Positions 1 to 8,545 of a DNA stretch of 64,000 nucleotides are shown here, piece by piece; the stretch's first letter is position 1; every line of letters starts with the position of its first letter. The translations under genes were made by a program, and so were the position numbers. The DNA lies in NCBI GenBank assembly GCA_030373505.1, contig JAUCYS010000010.1:89163-153162 (forward strand), in the 5' to 3' direction. Below the pieces are notes generated by a model. The model made no database searches. It saw only the letters and a list, made by a program, of their open reading frames with translations, and was not told the origin of the DNA. The stretch comes from Parasphingorhabdus sp. (lineage in GTDB: Bacteria > Pseudomonadota > Alphaproteobacteria > Sphingomonadales > Sphingomonadaceae).

Positions 1-368
1 GCCTTGCGCGGGCTGGTGCCGGTCGCCAGCAATTTGGCGGTTGTCCGGGCGCCCAGCGAGAAGCCGCCGAGGTCAAAGTCGGTCAATCCGAGATGAGCGA
101 TCAGCGCCTCGATATCCTTTACCAGCACGTCAGCGGGATAGGCGGCGGGGTCATGCGGCGCGTCGCTTTCGCCATGGGCGCGCAGGTCCGGCATGATCAC
201 CCGGAAACCGGCATCCGCCAGCAGCTGCGCATGACCGAATTTGATCCAGTTGGTCTCGGCGTTCGAGAACAGGCCATGGAGCAGGATCAGCGCACGGCCT
301 TCTCCCGTTTCATGGATCTTGAGATTTACTCCGTCAAAGGATGAAAAGTCCCAGCTGTCTATATTCAT
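1..368 (-). CDS. alpha/beta hydrolase, 3' part cut by window edge
   Basis: Read on the minus strand from ATG at 368, the frame stays open to base 1, so only about the first 122 residues are present. The visible part has the start of an alpha/beta-hydrolase fold: LLHGLFSN (oxyanion-hole loop) near residue 28, MPDLRAHGESD near residue 58, and the nucleophile-elbow region GGFSLGAR near residue 105, where Ser is the expected nucleophile. Its start overlaps the stop of the upstream GFA gene by ATGA, so the two are probably translated together. The substrate cannot be told. The catalytic Asp/His would lie outside the window. Confidence 0.85.
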   Translation of the reverse strand, partial: MNIDSWDFSSFDGVNLKIHETGEGRALILLHGLFSNAETNWIKFGHAQLLADAGFRVIMPDLRAHGESDAPHDPAAYPADVLVKDIEALIAHLGLTDFDLGGFSLGARTTAKLLATGTSPRK

Positions 369-817
369 CTGTCAGGTGCCAATAGTTCTGCCCAGCCTTC
401 CGGACTGTCCGGTTGCGTGTCCAGCGCGGGTACACCGGCGGGAATGACAATCCAAGGTTGTTTGCTGGAAATCCACAGATGCGCGTGCGGAATCATGTCC
501 TTGCCGCTGTCCAGCGTCCCAAATCGCAGGCTGACCATGCCGGGACGCCGGTCGTTTCGGGCATATATGCGGGCCTTGCATTTTGCGCAGCCAATGATGG
601 TGCTGTTGGCACCGCTCGGCTGGACGAAATGGCCCTCGTCCACGTCCCCGGTCAGTTCGAGATCCTTTTCCATCACCGCCATATGGCAACTGAAGGCGCT
701 GCCCGTCCGCTTCTGGCAATCGGTGCAGTGGCAGGCATAGGGTTTCATTCTAAAACCCGGCTGCAGCGTATAGCGGACCGCACCGCACAGGCAGCCACCG
801 GTCAACGGTTCTTTCAT
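365..817 (-). CDS. GFA / CENP-V family zinc-binding protein
   Basis: A 150-residue protein of the GFA (glutathione-dependent formaldehyde-activating enzyme-like) fold. Cysteines sit where the family binds zinc: GGCLCGAVRY (Cys9, Cys11), ACHCTDCQ (Cys29, Cys31, Cys34) and GCAKC (Cys77, Cys80). The last cluster lacks the usual Gly right after the second Cys. Length is normal for a single-domain member. The start has a good GGGAGGA site a few bases upstream. It overlaps the next gene, an alpha/beta hydrolase, by 4 bases. Most members have no proven substrate, so formaldehyde activation should not be assumed. Confidence 0.88.
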   Translation of the reverse strand: MKEPLTGGCLCGAVRYTLQPGFRMKPYACHCTDCQKRTGSAFSCHMAVMEKDLELTGDVDEGHFVQPSGANSTIIGCAKCKARIYARNDRRPGMVSLRFGTLDSGKDMIPHAHLWISSKQPWIVIPAGVPALDTQPDSPEGWAELLAPDR

Positions 818-986
818 GCCGTCCTCCCTGGTTCAAAAGTTGACACAATTGTCTCGATACAGAGCCAAAATTCCGGTGAAGAGTGCGCTGTCGCCGTCCA
901 ATGGAGCAGTATTCTTGGGCACGCACGGATTGTCATCGCCAGCAGAATAGGCGTTGGGCCTGTTGTAGGAAAGGATTTTATGGCGC

Positions 987-1634
987 TCAGCGCTCGACCA
1001 GACCCTTTTGCTTCATCCGCCAGACCGCCAGTTCGATCCGGTCCTGGCCAAAAAACGGTTCGCCATCGAAGACCAGCGTGGGTACGCCCCAGTGGCCTGC
1101 CGCTTCGAGCGCCGCCTGATTGTCGGCGATCTCCGCATCCAGTTCTTCCGGCTGCGCTTCCGCTTCTGCCTTCAGCTCGGCAAAATCCAGACCCGCCCGC
1201 TCGGCGGCCTTCGCCAGATGGTCGCCTTCGTTCCAGCCAGCGGTGCCGCCCCAGATCATCTGCGACACTTCATTGGCAAATTCGAGCCCCTTGCCGCGCC
1301 GCGAGGCCGCCTGCCCCATCCGGGTCAGGTCGAAAATATAGGGCTGGTCTGCCGCGATCTTGCGGGTCGCGATATCCTGGACGATCGGATCGGGATTGGG
1401 CGGCGCCATCGGGATGCCCATATGCTGGGCCACGCGGAACATGTCGCGAAAGGTGTAGCCGAGCCAGTTGGGATGGTTTTTCTCGAAGAAATCCGGCTCG
1501 CGGATGGCCAGCGGATATACGAAGCGCTGGTTGATTTTCAGGTCATATTGCTCTGTCAGCGCGACATAGCGCCGCGTTGCCAGATAGCTGTAGGGAGAGC
1601 GGAAGGACCAGTAGACGTCTGCAGATAATGTCAT
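987..1634 (-). CDS. 2-hydroxychromene-2-carboxylate isomerase family (DsbA-fold, GST kappa-like)
   Basis: 215 residues. The N-terminus YWSFRSPYSYLA matches the glutathione-binding Ser and SPYSYL motif of HCCA isomerases, which catalyse a glutathione-dependent cis/trans step in naphthalene and related aromatic catabolism. The C-terminal GVPTLVFDGEPFFGQDR is the thioredoxin-fold cis-Pro region common to the family. Members are abundant in sphingomonads and often lie outside any aromatic pathway. No dioxygenase or aldolase genes are near, so the true substrate is open. It is divergent from marR, with 80 bases between the two starts. Confidence 0.85.
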   Translation of the reverse strand: MTLSADVYWSFRSPYSYLATRRYVALTEQYDLKINQRFVYPLAIREPDFFEKNHPNWLGYTFRDMFRVAQHMGIPMAPPNPDPIVQDIATRKIAADQPYIFDLTRMGQAASRRGKGLEFANEVSQMIWGGTAGWNEGDHLAKAAERAGLDFAELKAEAEAQPEELDAEIADNQAALEAAGHWGVPTLVFDGEPFFGQDRIELAVWRMKQKGLVER

Positions 1635-1714
1635 CCGTTTATCGTAACCGTGATTGCAATCTTCGCAAGCACATAGTGTTGTGATTAGTAAGCATTGCTA
1701 TTATATCTCCACTT
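1635..1714. promoter_or_regulatory. divergent promoter region of isomerase and marR
   Basis: The 80-base gap must hold promoters for both the minus-strand isomerase and the plus-strand marR-emrAB genes. It contains a perfect 10-base palindrome, GATTGCAATC, at 1652-1661, and an imperfect AT-rich inverted repeat near 1686-1705. MarR proteins usually bind such sites in their own promoter, so autoregulation is plausible. The operator itself is not proven. Confidence 0.4.
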
Positions 1715-2164
1715 ATGAGCGAAGCTATCGGATTTCTGATTCACGACACCGCGCGCCTGTTCCGCCGCGAGCTGAACGAGCGCATGCGGCACAGCGGCGT
1801 GACCGCGCTGCAATGGCGGCTGCTCGCCTATCTCGCGCGCAACGAGGGCACCAATCAGGTGAAGCTGGCGGAATTCCTGGAGGTTGAACCGATCACCCTG
1901 TCGCGGATGATCGACCGGCTCGCCGATGCAGGGATGCTCAGCCGCCGCCGCGATCCCGATGATCGCCGCGCCTGGCGTCTCTATCTCGAAGAACAATCGC
2001 TGCCGCTGATCGTCGAATTGCGGGCTGCTTCCGCGAAACTTACCGAAGCCGCCCAAGAGGGGCTAACCACGGAAGAACGCGAGCAGCTGGCTTCTCTCGT
2101 CGAGCGGATGCGGCAGAACCTGTCGCGCAAGGCGTGCGATGCAACACAGGAACAGGCAGCCTGA
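1715..2164 (+). CDS. MarR family transcriptional regulator
   Basis: 149 residues, normal for a MarR winged-helix dimer. The N-terminal helix carries IHDTARLFRRELNERM. The helix-turn-helix follows in NEGTNQVKLAEFLEVEPITLSRMIDRL, and the wing is GMLSRRRDPDDRRAW, including the family-typical DPDDRR. The gene lies 5 bases upstream of emrA and reads the same way, so it very likely represses the emrAB efflux genes in response to a small phenolic or drug-like ligand. The ligand is not deducible. Confidence 0.93.
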   Translation: MSEAIGFLIHDTARLFRRELNERMRHSGVTALQWRLLAYLARNEGTNQVKLAEFLEVEPITLSRMIDRLADAGMLSRRRDPDDRRAWRLYLEEQSLPLIVELRAASAKLTEAAQEGLTTEEREQLASLVERMRQNLSRKACDATQEQAA

Positions 2165-2169
2165 ACGCC

Positions 2170-3279
2170 ATGTTGAAATCCAAAGATATGCCCGAACCAT
2201 ATGATATGCCTGAAACTCTCGCGGAAGAGGAACAGGTTATCCCCGGTGCCGACAATGCTGTCCCTGACAAGCCGAGGCGCCGCTGGGTTCGCTGGCTGGT
2301 CATGGCGATCGTGCCACTGGCGCTGATCGCGGTTGGCGGATATATGTGGCTGACCAGCGGGCAGAGCGTTTCGACCGACAATGCCTATGTCCAGCAGGAC
2401 CAGGTTTCCGTGGCAGCCGAAGTCGGCGGCAGGATCATCGAGGCCAATGTCAGCAGCGACGACATCGTCCAGAAGGGCGACATATTGTTCCGCATCGATC
2501 CGGAGCCTTATAAAATTGCTCTGGCCCAGGCCAATGCCGCGATTGCGGCTGCGGAAGTGCAGGTCCAGGCCCTGCGTACCACTGCCGCGGGCAGCGGTGT
2601 CGATATCTCCGCCGCTCGCGAGGATATTTCCTTTGCCCAGGCAACGTTCGAACGGCAACGCGCGCTGATGCAGCGTGGCTTTACCACCAAGGCCGATTTT
2701 GAAGCGGCCCAGCATGCGGTGGAACAGGCGCGGGAAAGACTGCGCCAGGCCCAGGCCGATGCGGCCGAATCGCAAAGCCTTGCTGCCAATGCCCGCTCGA
2801 TGCCGGGCGAGAATCCCGCCATCGCCGCAGCGAAAGTGCAGCGCGAACAGGCGCAGCTGAACCTGTCGCGCACCACCGTCCGCGCGCCGACGTCGGGGCG
2901 GGTCGCCCAGGCGGACCGCTTGCAGGTCGGACAGATGATGGTCAGCGGCCTCCCTGCCCTCACCATCGTTGCTGACGAGAAGAGCTGGGTGGAAGCCAAT
3001 TTCAAGGAAACCGATCTGGCGCATATGGAAGTCGGCCAGCGCGCGGAACTGACCTTTGATGCCTATCCGGATATCAAGCTGAAGGGCCATGTCGAGAGTA
3101 TCGGTGCCGGGACCGGCAGCGAATTTTCGGTACTACCGGCGCAGAATGCCACCGGCAACTGGGTCAAGGTGACCCAGCGCGTTCCGGTCCGGATCGCGAT
3201 TGACGAGAAATCGCCGCGGCCGCTGATCGCCGGGCTTTCCTCCGAAGTGACCGTAGATATTCGTTCCAAGGGCCGATAA
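2170..3279 (+). CDS. emrA: HlyD/EmrA-type membrane fusion protein of a drug efflux pump
   Basis: Periplasmic adaptor that links the inner-membrane MFS pump EmrB to an outer-membrane channel. A single membrane segment lies at about residues 41-61 after a basic PRRRWVRW. It is followed by VSTDNAYVQQDQVSVAAEVGGRI (biotinyl-lipoyl part), a helical hairpin rich in Ala/Gln/Glu, and the second lipoyl half NLSRTTVRAPTSGRVAQ. I chose ATG 2170 (369 residues) rather than ATG 2134, which lies inside marR. The stop overlaps the emrB start by one base (TAATG). Confidence 0.92.
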   Translation: MLKSKDMPEPYDMPETLAEEEQVIPGADNAVPDKPRRRWVRWLVMAIVPLALIAVGGYMWLTSGQSVSTDNAYVQQDQVSVAAEVGGRIIEANVSSDDIVQKGDILFRIDPEPYKIALAQANAAIAAAEVQVQALRTTAAGSGVDISAAREDISFAQATFERQRALMQRGFTTKADFEAAQHAVEQARERLRQAQADAAESQSLAANARSMPGENPAIAAAKVQREQAQLNLSRTTVRAPTSGRVAQADRLQVGQMMVSGLPALTIVADEKSWVEANFKETDLAHMEVGQRAELTFDAYPDIKLKGHVESIGAGTGSEFSVLPAQNATGNWVKVTQRVPVRIAIDEKSPRPLIAGLSSEVTVDIRSKGR

Positions 3280-4832
3280 TGGCAACCGCTGCAGCCGTCG
3301 CGGGAGCCACACCACAGGCCGATATCACGCCGTTGCGGCGCGCGCTGCTGACCGTCGCGGTGATGGGCGCATCGGTGATCCAGATTCTGGACTCGACGAT
3401 CGCCAATGTCGCGCTCCCGCATATGCAGACCAGTCTCGGCGCATCGCTCGACACCGTGACCTGGGTCCTGACCAGCTATATCATCGCCTCCGCCATCGCC
3501 ATGCCGATCACCGGCTGGCTGGCCGACCGGATTGGCGGGCGTCAACTGTTCCTGATTTCGGTCAGCGGCTTTGTCCTCGCCTCGATGCTCTGCGGACTGG
3601 CGACGAATCTGGAGGAAATGGTCGCCTTTCGCGTGATGCAGGGGATCAGCGGCGCCTTCATTGCGCCGCTGGCGCAGACGGTGATGCTCGATATCAACCC
3701 GCCAGAGCGTCATGCCAAGGCGATGGCGATATGGGGTATGGGGATCATGGTGGGGCCGATCATGGGCCCGATTATCGGCGGCTGGCTGACCGAAAGTTAC
3801 AGCTGGCGCTGGTGCTTCTATGTCAATGTGCCGATCGGGATTGCGACCATTTCGGCGCTGTGGGCGCTGCTTCCGCACAAGCCGATCTTCCGCCGAAAAT
3901 TTGACCATCTCGGATTCTGGGCGCTCGCCGTCGGACTTGGCAGCCTGCAGCTGATGCTCGATCGCGGCACCCAGCTGGACTGGTTCGACAGCTGGGAAAT
4001 CCGGATTGAAACGGCGATCGCCATCGCGGCTTTCTGGGTCTTTGCCGTGCAGATGGCCAGCGCGAGAAACGCGCTGTTTGCAAGAGAAATGCTGACCAAC
4101 CGGAGCTTCGCCACCAGCCTGTTCTTCATGATCGTCATCGGTACCGTGATGTTCGCAAATATGGCGCTGTTGCCGCCGATGATGCAGAATCTCTATGGCT
4201 ATCCGGTGATCGATACCGGGCTGCTGCTGGCCCCGCGCGGCGTCGGCATCCTGTTCAGCATGGCGGTGGCCGGGCGCCTGGTCGGCAAGGTCGATGCGCG
4301 GCTGCTGGTCGGAACGGGATTTTCGATCGCGGCCTTTTCCATGTGGCAGATGAGCCAGTGGTCGATGGAGATGGACTGGCGGCCCTTTGCGATCAGCGGC
4401 CTGGTCCAGGGGCTGGGCATGGGCCTGGTCTTCATCCCGCTCAACACGCTGGCCTTTGCATCCTTGCCGGCGAGCATGCGCACCGATGGCGCCAGCCTGC
4501 TCAACCTGTTTCGCAGCGTCGGCGCCTCGGTCGGCATCTCGATCGCGTCTGCGCTCCTCGGCCAGAATATCCAGACCAGCCACAGCGATCTGGCGTCCCA
4601 TATCACCGGATCGACGATCAACAATATCGACGCCAGCACCGCCGACCGGTTCCAGGGTCTGGGCGACCAGGCGCTGATGTTTGCAGACGCGATGGTCAAC
4701 AAACAGGCGGCGATGATCGCCTATCTTGATGATTACTGGGCGATGATGTGGGTCACGCTGGCGGTGATCCCGCTGGTATTTCTGTTGCAGAAACCCAAGC
4801 CGGGAGCCACCGCCGGACCGTTGATGGAGTGA
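3279..4832 (+). CDS. emrB: DHA2 family multidrug MFS transporter, EmrB/QacA type
   Basis: 517 residues, the right size for a 14-helix DHA2 proton antiporter. Motif A is seen as GWLADRIGGRQ after helix 2, and motif C-like GIMVGPIMGPIIGGWLTESYSWRW occurs in helix 5. LDSTIANVALPHM in helix 1 is typical of EmrB. It works with the EmrA-like protein encoded just upstream and needs an outer-membrane channel, for which no gene is present here. The gene ends directly against the asd stop codon on the opposite strand, with no space between them. Confidence 0.94.
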   Translation: MATAAAVAGATPQADITPLRRALLTVAVMGASVIQILDSTIANVALPHMQTSLGASLDTVTWVLTSYIIASAIAMPITGWLADRIGGRQLFLISVSGFVLASMLCGLATNLEEMVAFRVMQGISGAFIAPLAQTVMLDINPPERHAKAMAIWGMGIMVGPIMGPIIGGWLTESYSWRWCFYVNVPIGIATISALWALLPHKPIFRRKFDHLGFWALAVGLGSLQLMLDRGTQLDWFDSWEIRIETAIAIAAFWVFAVQMASARNALFAREMLTNRSFATSLFFMIVIGTVMFANMALLPPMMQNLYGYPVIDTGLLLAPRGVGILFSMAVAGRLVGKVDARLLVGTGFSIAAFSMWQMSQWSMEMDWRPFAISGLVQGLGMGLVFIPLNTLAFASLPASMRTDGASLLNLFRSVGASVGISIASALLGQNIQTSHSDLASHITGSTINNIDASTADRFQGLGDQALMFADAMVNKQAAMIAYLDDYWAMMWVTLAVIPLVFLLQKPKPGATAGPLME

Positions 4833-5858
4833 CTAGCCCTTCTTGAGGTGCTTGCGGCCCAGCAATTCGGCGATCTGCACGGCATTGAGCGCTGCGCCCT
4901 TGCGCAGATTGTCGCTGACGCACCAGATGTTCAGGCCGTTTTCGACCGTCGGATCCTCGCGCACGCGGCTGATGAAGGTGGCGCCGTCGCCGACGCATTC
5001 GACCGGCGTGACATAGCCTTCGTCCTCGCGCTTATCGACCAGCATGACTCCGGGCGCGTCGCGCAGGATTTTCTGGGCATCCTCGGCGGACAGCTCGTTC
5101 TCGAACTCGATATTGATCGATTCGCTGTGGCCGACAAAGACCGGCACGCGCACACAGGTCGCGGTCAGCTTGATCTTGGAATCGAGGATTTTCTTGGTCT
5201 CGACGACCATTTTCCACTCTTCCTTGGTCGAACCGTCATCGAGAAACACGTCGATATGCGGGATCACGTTGAAGGCGATCTGCTTGGTGAAGACGTGGTT
5301 TTCCTTTGGGTCGCCGACGAATATGGCGCGCGACTGTTCGAACAGCTCGTCCATGCCGCCCTTGCCCGCGCCGGACACCGACTGGTAGGTGGAGACCACG
5401 ACGCGCTTGATCGTGGCGGCATCGTGCAGCGGTTTCAGCGCGACGACCATCTGGGCGGTGGAGCAGTTGGGATTGGCGATGATATTGCGTTTCTTGTAGC
5501 CGTCGATGGCTTCCGGATTCACTTCCGGCACGATCAGCGGCACATCCGGATCCATACGGTAAAGCGAGCTGTTGTCGATCACCACGCAGCCAGCGGCAGC
5601 GGCCTTGGGCGCATATTCCCTGGTGGCGGCAGAACCGGCAGCGAACAGGGCGATATCCCATCCGGAAAAATCGAAATGTTCGATATTCTGGACCTTGAGC
5701 ATCTTGCCGGTATCGCCAATTTCGACTTCGCTGCCTTGCGACCGCGAAGAGGCGACCGCAGCCAGCTCGTCATAGGGAAATTCGCGCTCGACCAAGACAT
5801 TGAGCATTTCACGCCCGACATTACCCGTGGCGCCGACAACTGCAACTTTGTAACCCAT
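4833..5858 (-). CDS. asd: aspartate-semialdehyde dehydrogenase
   Basis: Makes L-aspartate-4-semialdehyde from aspartyl phosphate with NADPH, the branch point to lysine, diaminopimelate, threonine and methionine. 341 residues. The Rossmann nucleotide loop is VAVVGATGNVGREM. The catalytic Cys is Cys132 in ANPNCSTAQ. SVSGAGKGGMDEL and HSESINIEFE are in the dimerisation/catalytic domain. The start has AGGAAAAG upstream. It lies after the terminator of the rplS operon, so it probably has its own promoter. dapF at 12 kb acts in the same lysine/diaminopimelate pathway. Confidence 0.97.
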   Translation of the reverse strand: MGYKVAVVGATGNVGREMLNVLVEREFPYDELAAVASSRSQGSEVEIGDTGKMLKVQNIEHFDFSGWDIALFAAGSAATREYAPKAAAAGCVVIDNSSLYRMDPDVPLIVPEVNPEAIDGYKKRNIIANPNCSTAQMVVALKPLHDAATIKRVVVSTYQSVSGAGKGGMDELFEQSRAIFVGDPKENHVFTKQIAFNVIPHIDVFLDDGSTKEEWKMVVETKKILDSKIKLTATCVRVPVFVGHSESINIEFENELSAEDAQKILRDAPGVMLVDKREDEGYVTPVECVGDGATFISRVREDPTVENGLNIWCVSDNLRKGAALNAVQIAELLGRKHLKKG

Positions 5859-5886
5859 GAAACTTTTCCTGTGCCTGATATGAAAA

Positions 5887-5917
5887 CAGCCGGTTTTCCT
5901 GTGGGGAGAACCGGCTG
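5887..5917 (-). terminator. Rho-independent terminator after rplS
   Basis: On the minus strand a perfect 9-base stem, CAGCCGGTT / AACCGGCTG (arms 5909-5917 and 5887-5895), has a 13-base loop and is followed at once by TTTT. It lies just downstream of rplS and upstream of asd, so it ends the ribosomal operon. Confidence 0.88.
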
Positions 5918-5941
5918 CGTGAAACTGTTATGAAGCGTTTT

Positions 5942-6331
5942 TTACTTTGCTTCTGTGCCCTTCGCTGGCTGGTTCAAGCGGCGTTCCGCAATACGGGCCC
6001 GTTTACCAGTGCGGCCGCGCAGATAGTAGAGCTTCGCACGACGCACGATACCACGGCGAACCACGGTAATGCTTTCAATATTCGGGGAGTAGAGCGGGAA
6101 TACGCGCTCAACGCCTTCGCCGAACGACATTTTGCGTACGGTGAAGTTGGAGCCCATGCCGCGATTGGTACGAGCGATGCACACGCCTTCGAAATTCTGG
6201 GTACGAACGCGTTCGCCTTCGACGACGCGGACGCCGACGCGCAGCGTATCGCCAGCGCGAAATGCGGGTATTTCCTTGGAAGCGATAAATGCGTCTACCG
6301 CTTCTTTTTCCAATGTCTGAATCAGGTTCAT
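5942..6331 (-). CDS. rplS: 50S ribosomal protein L19
   Basis: 129 residues. It starts [13 protein letters not shown] and contains [30 protein letters not shown] and the [16 protein letters not shown] block typical of L19, which sits at the 30S-50S interface. It is the last gene of the rpsP-rimM-trmD-rplS operon and starts 3 bases after the trmD stop. A short C-terminal tail, [10 protein letters not shown], is like other alphaproteobacterial L19 proteins. Confidence 0.98.
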   Translation of the reverse strand: MNLIQTLEKEAVDAFIASKEIPAFRAGDTLRVGVRVVEGERVRTQNFEGVCIARTNRGMGSNFTVRKMSFGEGVERVFPLYSPNIESITVVRRGIVRRAKLYYLRGRTGKRARIAERRLNQPAKGTEAK

Positions 6332-6334
6332 GAC

Positions 6335-7225
6335 CTATTCCTTATCTTTATCTTTTTCCTGCGCACCAGAGGGCGACTGATCCGGAGTGTCCCTGTGACG
6401 CTCCCATAAATCCGGCCGCCTTAGCCGTGTATCTTCCTCTGCCCTTTGTTTCCGCCAGGCAGCTATTTTCGCATGATCCCCCGATCGCAAGACTTCAGGG
6501 ATGATGCGCCCTTCCCATATTTGAGGTCGGGTATATTGCGGATATTCCAGAATAACGTTCTCGAAACTCTCGTCATCTCCGCTAGAAGACGCGCCCATTA
6601 CCCCGGGAAGCAGCCGAATGCAAGCGTCTAAAAGCACCATCGCGCCCATTTCTCCACCGGACAGGATATAGTCGCCGATCGACACTTCTTCGATGGCGCG
6701 GGCCTCGAACAGGCGCTCGTCGAAACCCTCGAAGCGGCCGCAGATGATGGTGACGCCGGGACCGGACGCGATTTCGCGGACGCGGGCCTGGGTCAGCGGT
6801 TTGCCGCGCGGGGTCATGGCGAGAATCGGGGCAGAAGCTGGGGGACGGTCCGTTAGTGGTGAGCCTGTCGAACCACGCTTCTCGGACGCGAGGCGCCCTT
6901 CGACAAGCTCAGGGCTAACGGAAGGCCCACCCAGTCCTTCGACAGGCTCAGGACGAACGGCGTTCCGTGCTGCCACATATTTGTCCATCCGCGTCACCGC
7001 ATGGTCCACCGCTGCGGCCATGATATCGGCGCGCAGCACCATGCCGGCCCCGCCGCCCGCCGGCGTGTCGTCGACACTGCGGTGCCTGTCGGTCGCAAAA
7101 TCGCGCGGGTTGATGGTATCGCAGGTCCATTTGCCCTCCGAGAGCGCCCTGCCCGCCAGCGATGTCCCGAGCGGTCCGGGGAACATCTCCGGGTAAAGCG
7201 TAATGATCTGGGTACTAAAGGTCAT
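6335..7225 (-). CDS. trmD: tRNA (guanine-N1)-methyltransferase with an in-frame repeat-derived insert
   Basis: Methylates G37 of tRNAs that read CNN codons, using SAM bound in a trefoil knot. Conserved blocks are present: [64 protein letters not shown] and [10 protein letters not shown]. The start is ATG 7225 (MTFSTQ), overlapping the upstream gene by ATGA; longer frames upstream run through that gene. At 296 residues it is about 40 longer than E. coli TrmD (255). The excess is residues 88-130, encoded by three palindromic repeat units between the helix after the VDDTP loop and the [10 protein letters not shown] strand. That position is a surface loop in known TrmD structures, so activity is probably kept. 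Confidence 0.95.
   Translation of the reverse strand: MTFSTQIITLYPEMFPGPLGTSLAGRALSEGKWTCDTINPRDFATDRHRSVDDTPAGGGAGMVLRADIMAAAVDHAVTRMDKYVAARNAVRPEPVEGLGGPSVSPELVEGRLASEKRGSTGSPLTDRPPASAPILAMTPRGKPLTQARVREIASGPGVTIICGRFEGFDERLFEARAIEEVSIGDYILSGGEMGAMVLLDACIRLLPGVMGASSSGDDESFENVILEYPQYTRPQIWEGRIIPEVLRSGDHAKIAAWRKQRAEEDTRLRRPDLWERHRDTPDQSPSGAQEKDKDKE
6850..6960. repeat. three REP-like palindromic units inside trmD
   Basis: Units lie at 6850-6874 (inverted), 6896-6921 and 6935-6960 (direct). They share the core CTTCGACARGCTCAG flanked by a CGAACGG-like end. The same element occurs at 21173-21266 and 35417-35487 between genes. Here the frame stays open and gives the peptides VRPEPVEG and SPELVEG within TrmD. 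Confidence 0.88.
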
Positions 7226-7536
7226 CTGGTTCGGCGCCAGTTTATCCATAATATTGCAGTGGTCATGCCGACGAAGAAACTGCCGAACAGGCCGACGGCA
7301 GCGCCGATGGACATCGACAGGATGCCGCCGCTGCTGCAGATTTCGGCATCGACGCAATGATCGGACTGAATCCACCAGAGGCTGAACAGCCAGTAGAGGA
7401 CAAACAGCGCCGGGACGGGAAGGCTCGCCAGGAAGGGCAGCCAGGCGAGATTTGTGTCGGGGTTCCGCCGTTTGGCGATCTCGATGATCGCAATCGTCAG
7501 GCCTGCGATGACCAGGATGGTCAGGATGAGCATCAT
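7222..7536 (-). CDS. small membrane protein of unknown function in the rimM-trmD gap
   Basis: 104 residues with about three hydrophobic segments: residues 1-20, about 31-57 with many aromatics ([10 protein letters not shown]), and about 70-98 ([21 protein letters not shown]). Two Cys near residues 61-67 could lie outside the membrane. I do not recognise a family. It overlaps rimM upstream and trmD downstream by ATGA, so it is translated as part of the operon and is unlikely to be a chance frame. Confidence 0.7.
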   Translation of the reverse strand: MMLILTILVIAGLTIAIIEIAKRRNPDTNLAWLPFLASLPVPALFVLYWLFSLWWIQSDHCVDAEICSSGGILSMSIGAAVGLFGSFFVGMTTAILWINWRRTR

Positions 7537-8024
7537 TGCGGTTCGACGAAATCCGCCAGCACGATCGCCGGATCGTCCCGCATGTCGATCGCCTTGACCG
7601 GCACCATGAATTTCTTGCCATTGGCGCGTTCGATCTCGATCACATCGCCGGCGCCGAATTCGTAGATGGCGAAAATCTTGCCCAGCTCCTCGCCGGCATC
7701 GGAGACGCAGCGCAGGCCGATGATATCGATATGGTAGAATTCGTCCTCGTCCAGTTCCGGCAGGGCGGCGCGCGCGACGGTGAGTTCGGTGCCGCGAGCG
7801 GCTTCGGCGCCGTTGCGGTCGGTGATCTCGGCGATCCGGGCGATTGCGCCCATCTTGTGCGGCTTGACCGATTTCAGGGTGAGAGCACCGGCGTTGAACG
7901 TCTTGTGCGCCTTGAGACTGTCAAGGCTGTCGCAGAACAGCTTGAGCCGGACTTCCCCGGTCACCCCGTGCGCGCCAATGATGACGGCAAGGGGGACGGG
8001 TTTGTCCGGGTCAATCTTGTCCAA
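7533..8024 (-). CDS. rimM: ribosome maturation factor RimM
   Basis: 163 residues. RimM binds S19 and helps mature the 30S head. [16 protein letters not shown] is the N-terminal signature, and the PRC-barrel half holds [17 protein letters not shown] and [17 protein letters not shown]. The only suitable start is TTG 8024, preceded by GAGGG on the minus strand; no ATG lies between it and the rpsP stop 3 bases away. Order rpsP-rimM-(membrane protein)-trmD-rplS fits the classic operon except for the extra gene. Confidence 0.94.
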   Translation of the reverse strand: MDKIDPDKPVPLAVIIGAHGVTGEVRLKLFCDSLDSLKAHKTFNAGALTLKSVKPHKMGAIARIAEITDRNGAEAARGTELTVARAALPELDEDEFYHIDIIGLRCVSDAGEELGKIFAIYEFGAGDVIEIERANGKKFMVPVKAIDMRDDPAIVLADFVEPQ

Positions 8025-8027
8025 GGA

Positions 8028-8501
8028 TTAGCCCTCGGACTTTTCTTCAGCAGCAGCTTCTTCAGCGGCTGGCGCTTCTTCTGCTGGTGTTTCGGCTGTG
8101 GCTTCTTCCGCCGGTGCTTCTTCGGCCGGAGCTGCAGCAGCTTCCTTGGCGGCTTCTTCAGCGGCTGCGGCTTTTTCCGCTTTCTCTTCCAGACGCTCGG
8201 TCGCTTTTTCGCCCGGCTTGCCCTTGTTCGGGTTGTTGCGCGCTTCGCGCTTCAGCAGGCCGGCGGCATCGAGAAAACGGGCGACGCGGTCGGATGGCTT
8301 GGCGCCATTTTCGAGCCAATGTTTGGCCCGTTCGCTGTCGAGCACCACGCGCTTTTCGTCATCCTTGGCGAGCAGCGGGTTATAGCTGCCGATGCGCTCG
8401 ATGAACTTGCCGTCACGCGGTGCACGGACGTCGGCGACGACGATCTTGTAATAAGGGCGCTTCTTGGAACCGCCGCGGGACATTCTGATTGCTACTGCCA
8501 T
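8028..8501 (-). CDS. rpsP: 30S ribosomal protein S16 with long acidic Ala/Glu tail
   Basis: The first 85 residues are normal S16: [40 protein letters not shown], and [25 protein letters not shown]16 stabilises the 16S 5' and central domains. The protein then runs to 157 residues through a short basic part ([23 protein letters not shown]) into a low-complexity tail rich in Ala and Glu with repeats of the form AEEAPAEEA. Alphaproteobacterial S16 proteins often have extensions, and this one is long. It is probably unstructured outside the ribosome. Confidence 0.97.
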   Translation of the reverse strand: MAVAIRMSRGGSKKRPYYKIVVADVRAPRDGKFIERIGSYNPLLAKDDEKRVVLDSERAKHWLENGAKPSDRVARFLDAAGLLKREARNNPNKGKPGEKATERLEEKAEKAAAAEEAAKEAAAAPAEEAPAEEATAETPAEEAPAAEEAAAEEKSEG

Positions 8502-8545
8502 TGTAATAAACCTTTCTAAAGATACGTAAATTCAAACTGTTGTGA

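Noticed and set aside
413..1534. 373-codon plus-strand frame across the GFA and isomerase genes
   Set aside because: It crosses two real minus-strand genes and has no recognisable domain.
3063..4601. 512-codon minus-strand frame over emrB
   Set aside because: Low-complexity His/Arg/Asp product, antisense to a clear MFS gene.
6850..6960. Reading the repeat array as a CRISPR
   Set aside because: Only three units, mixed orientation, uneven spacing, and inside an intact coding frame; no cas genes.
7226..7621. Extending trmD upstream to 7621 (428 residues)
   Set aside because: The added part is out-of-frame reading of the membrane protein gene. The conserved TrmD N-terminus begins at ATG 7225 with an ATGA overlap.
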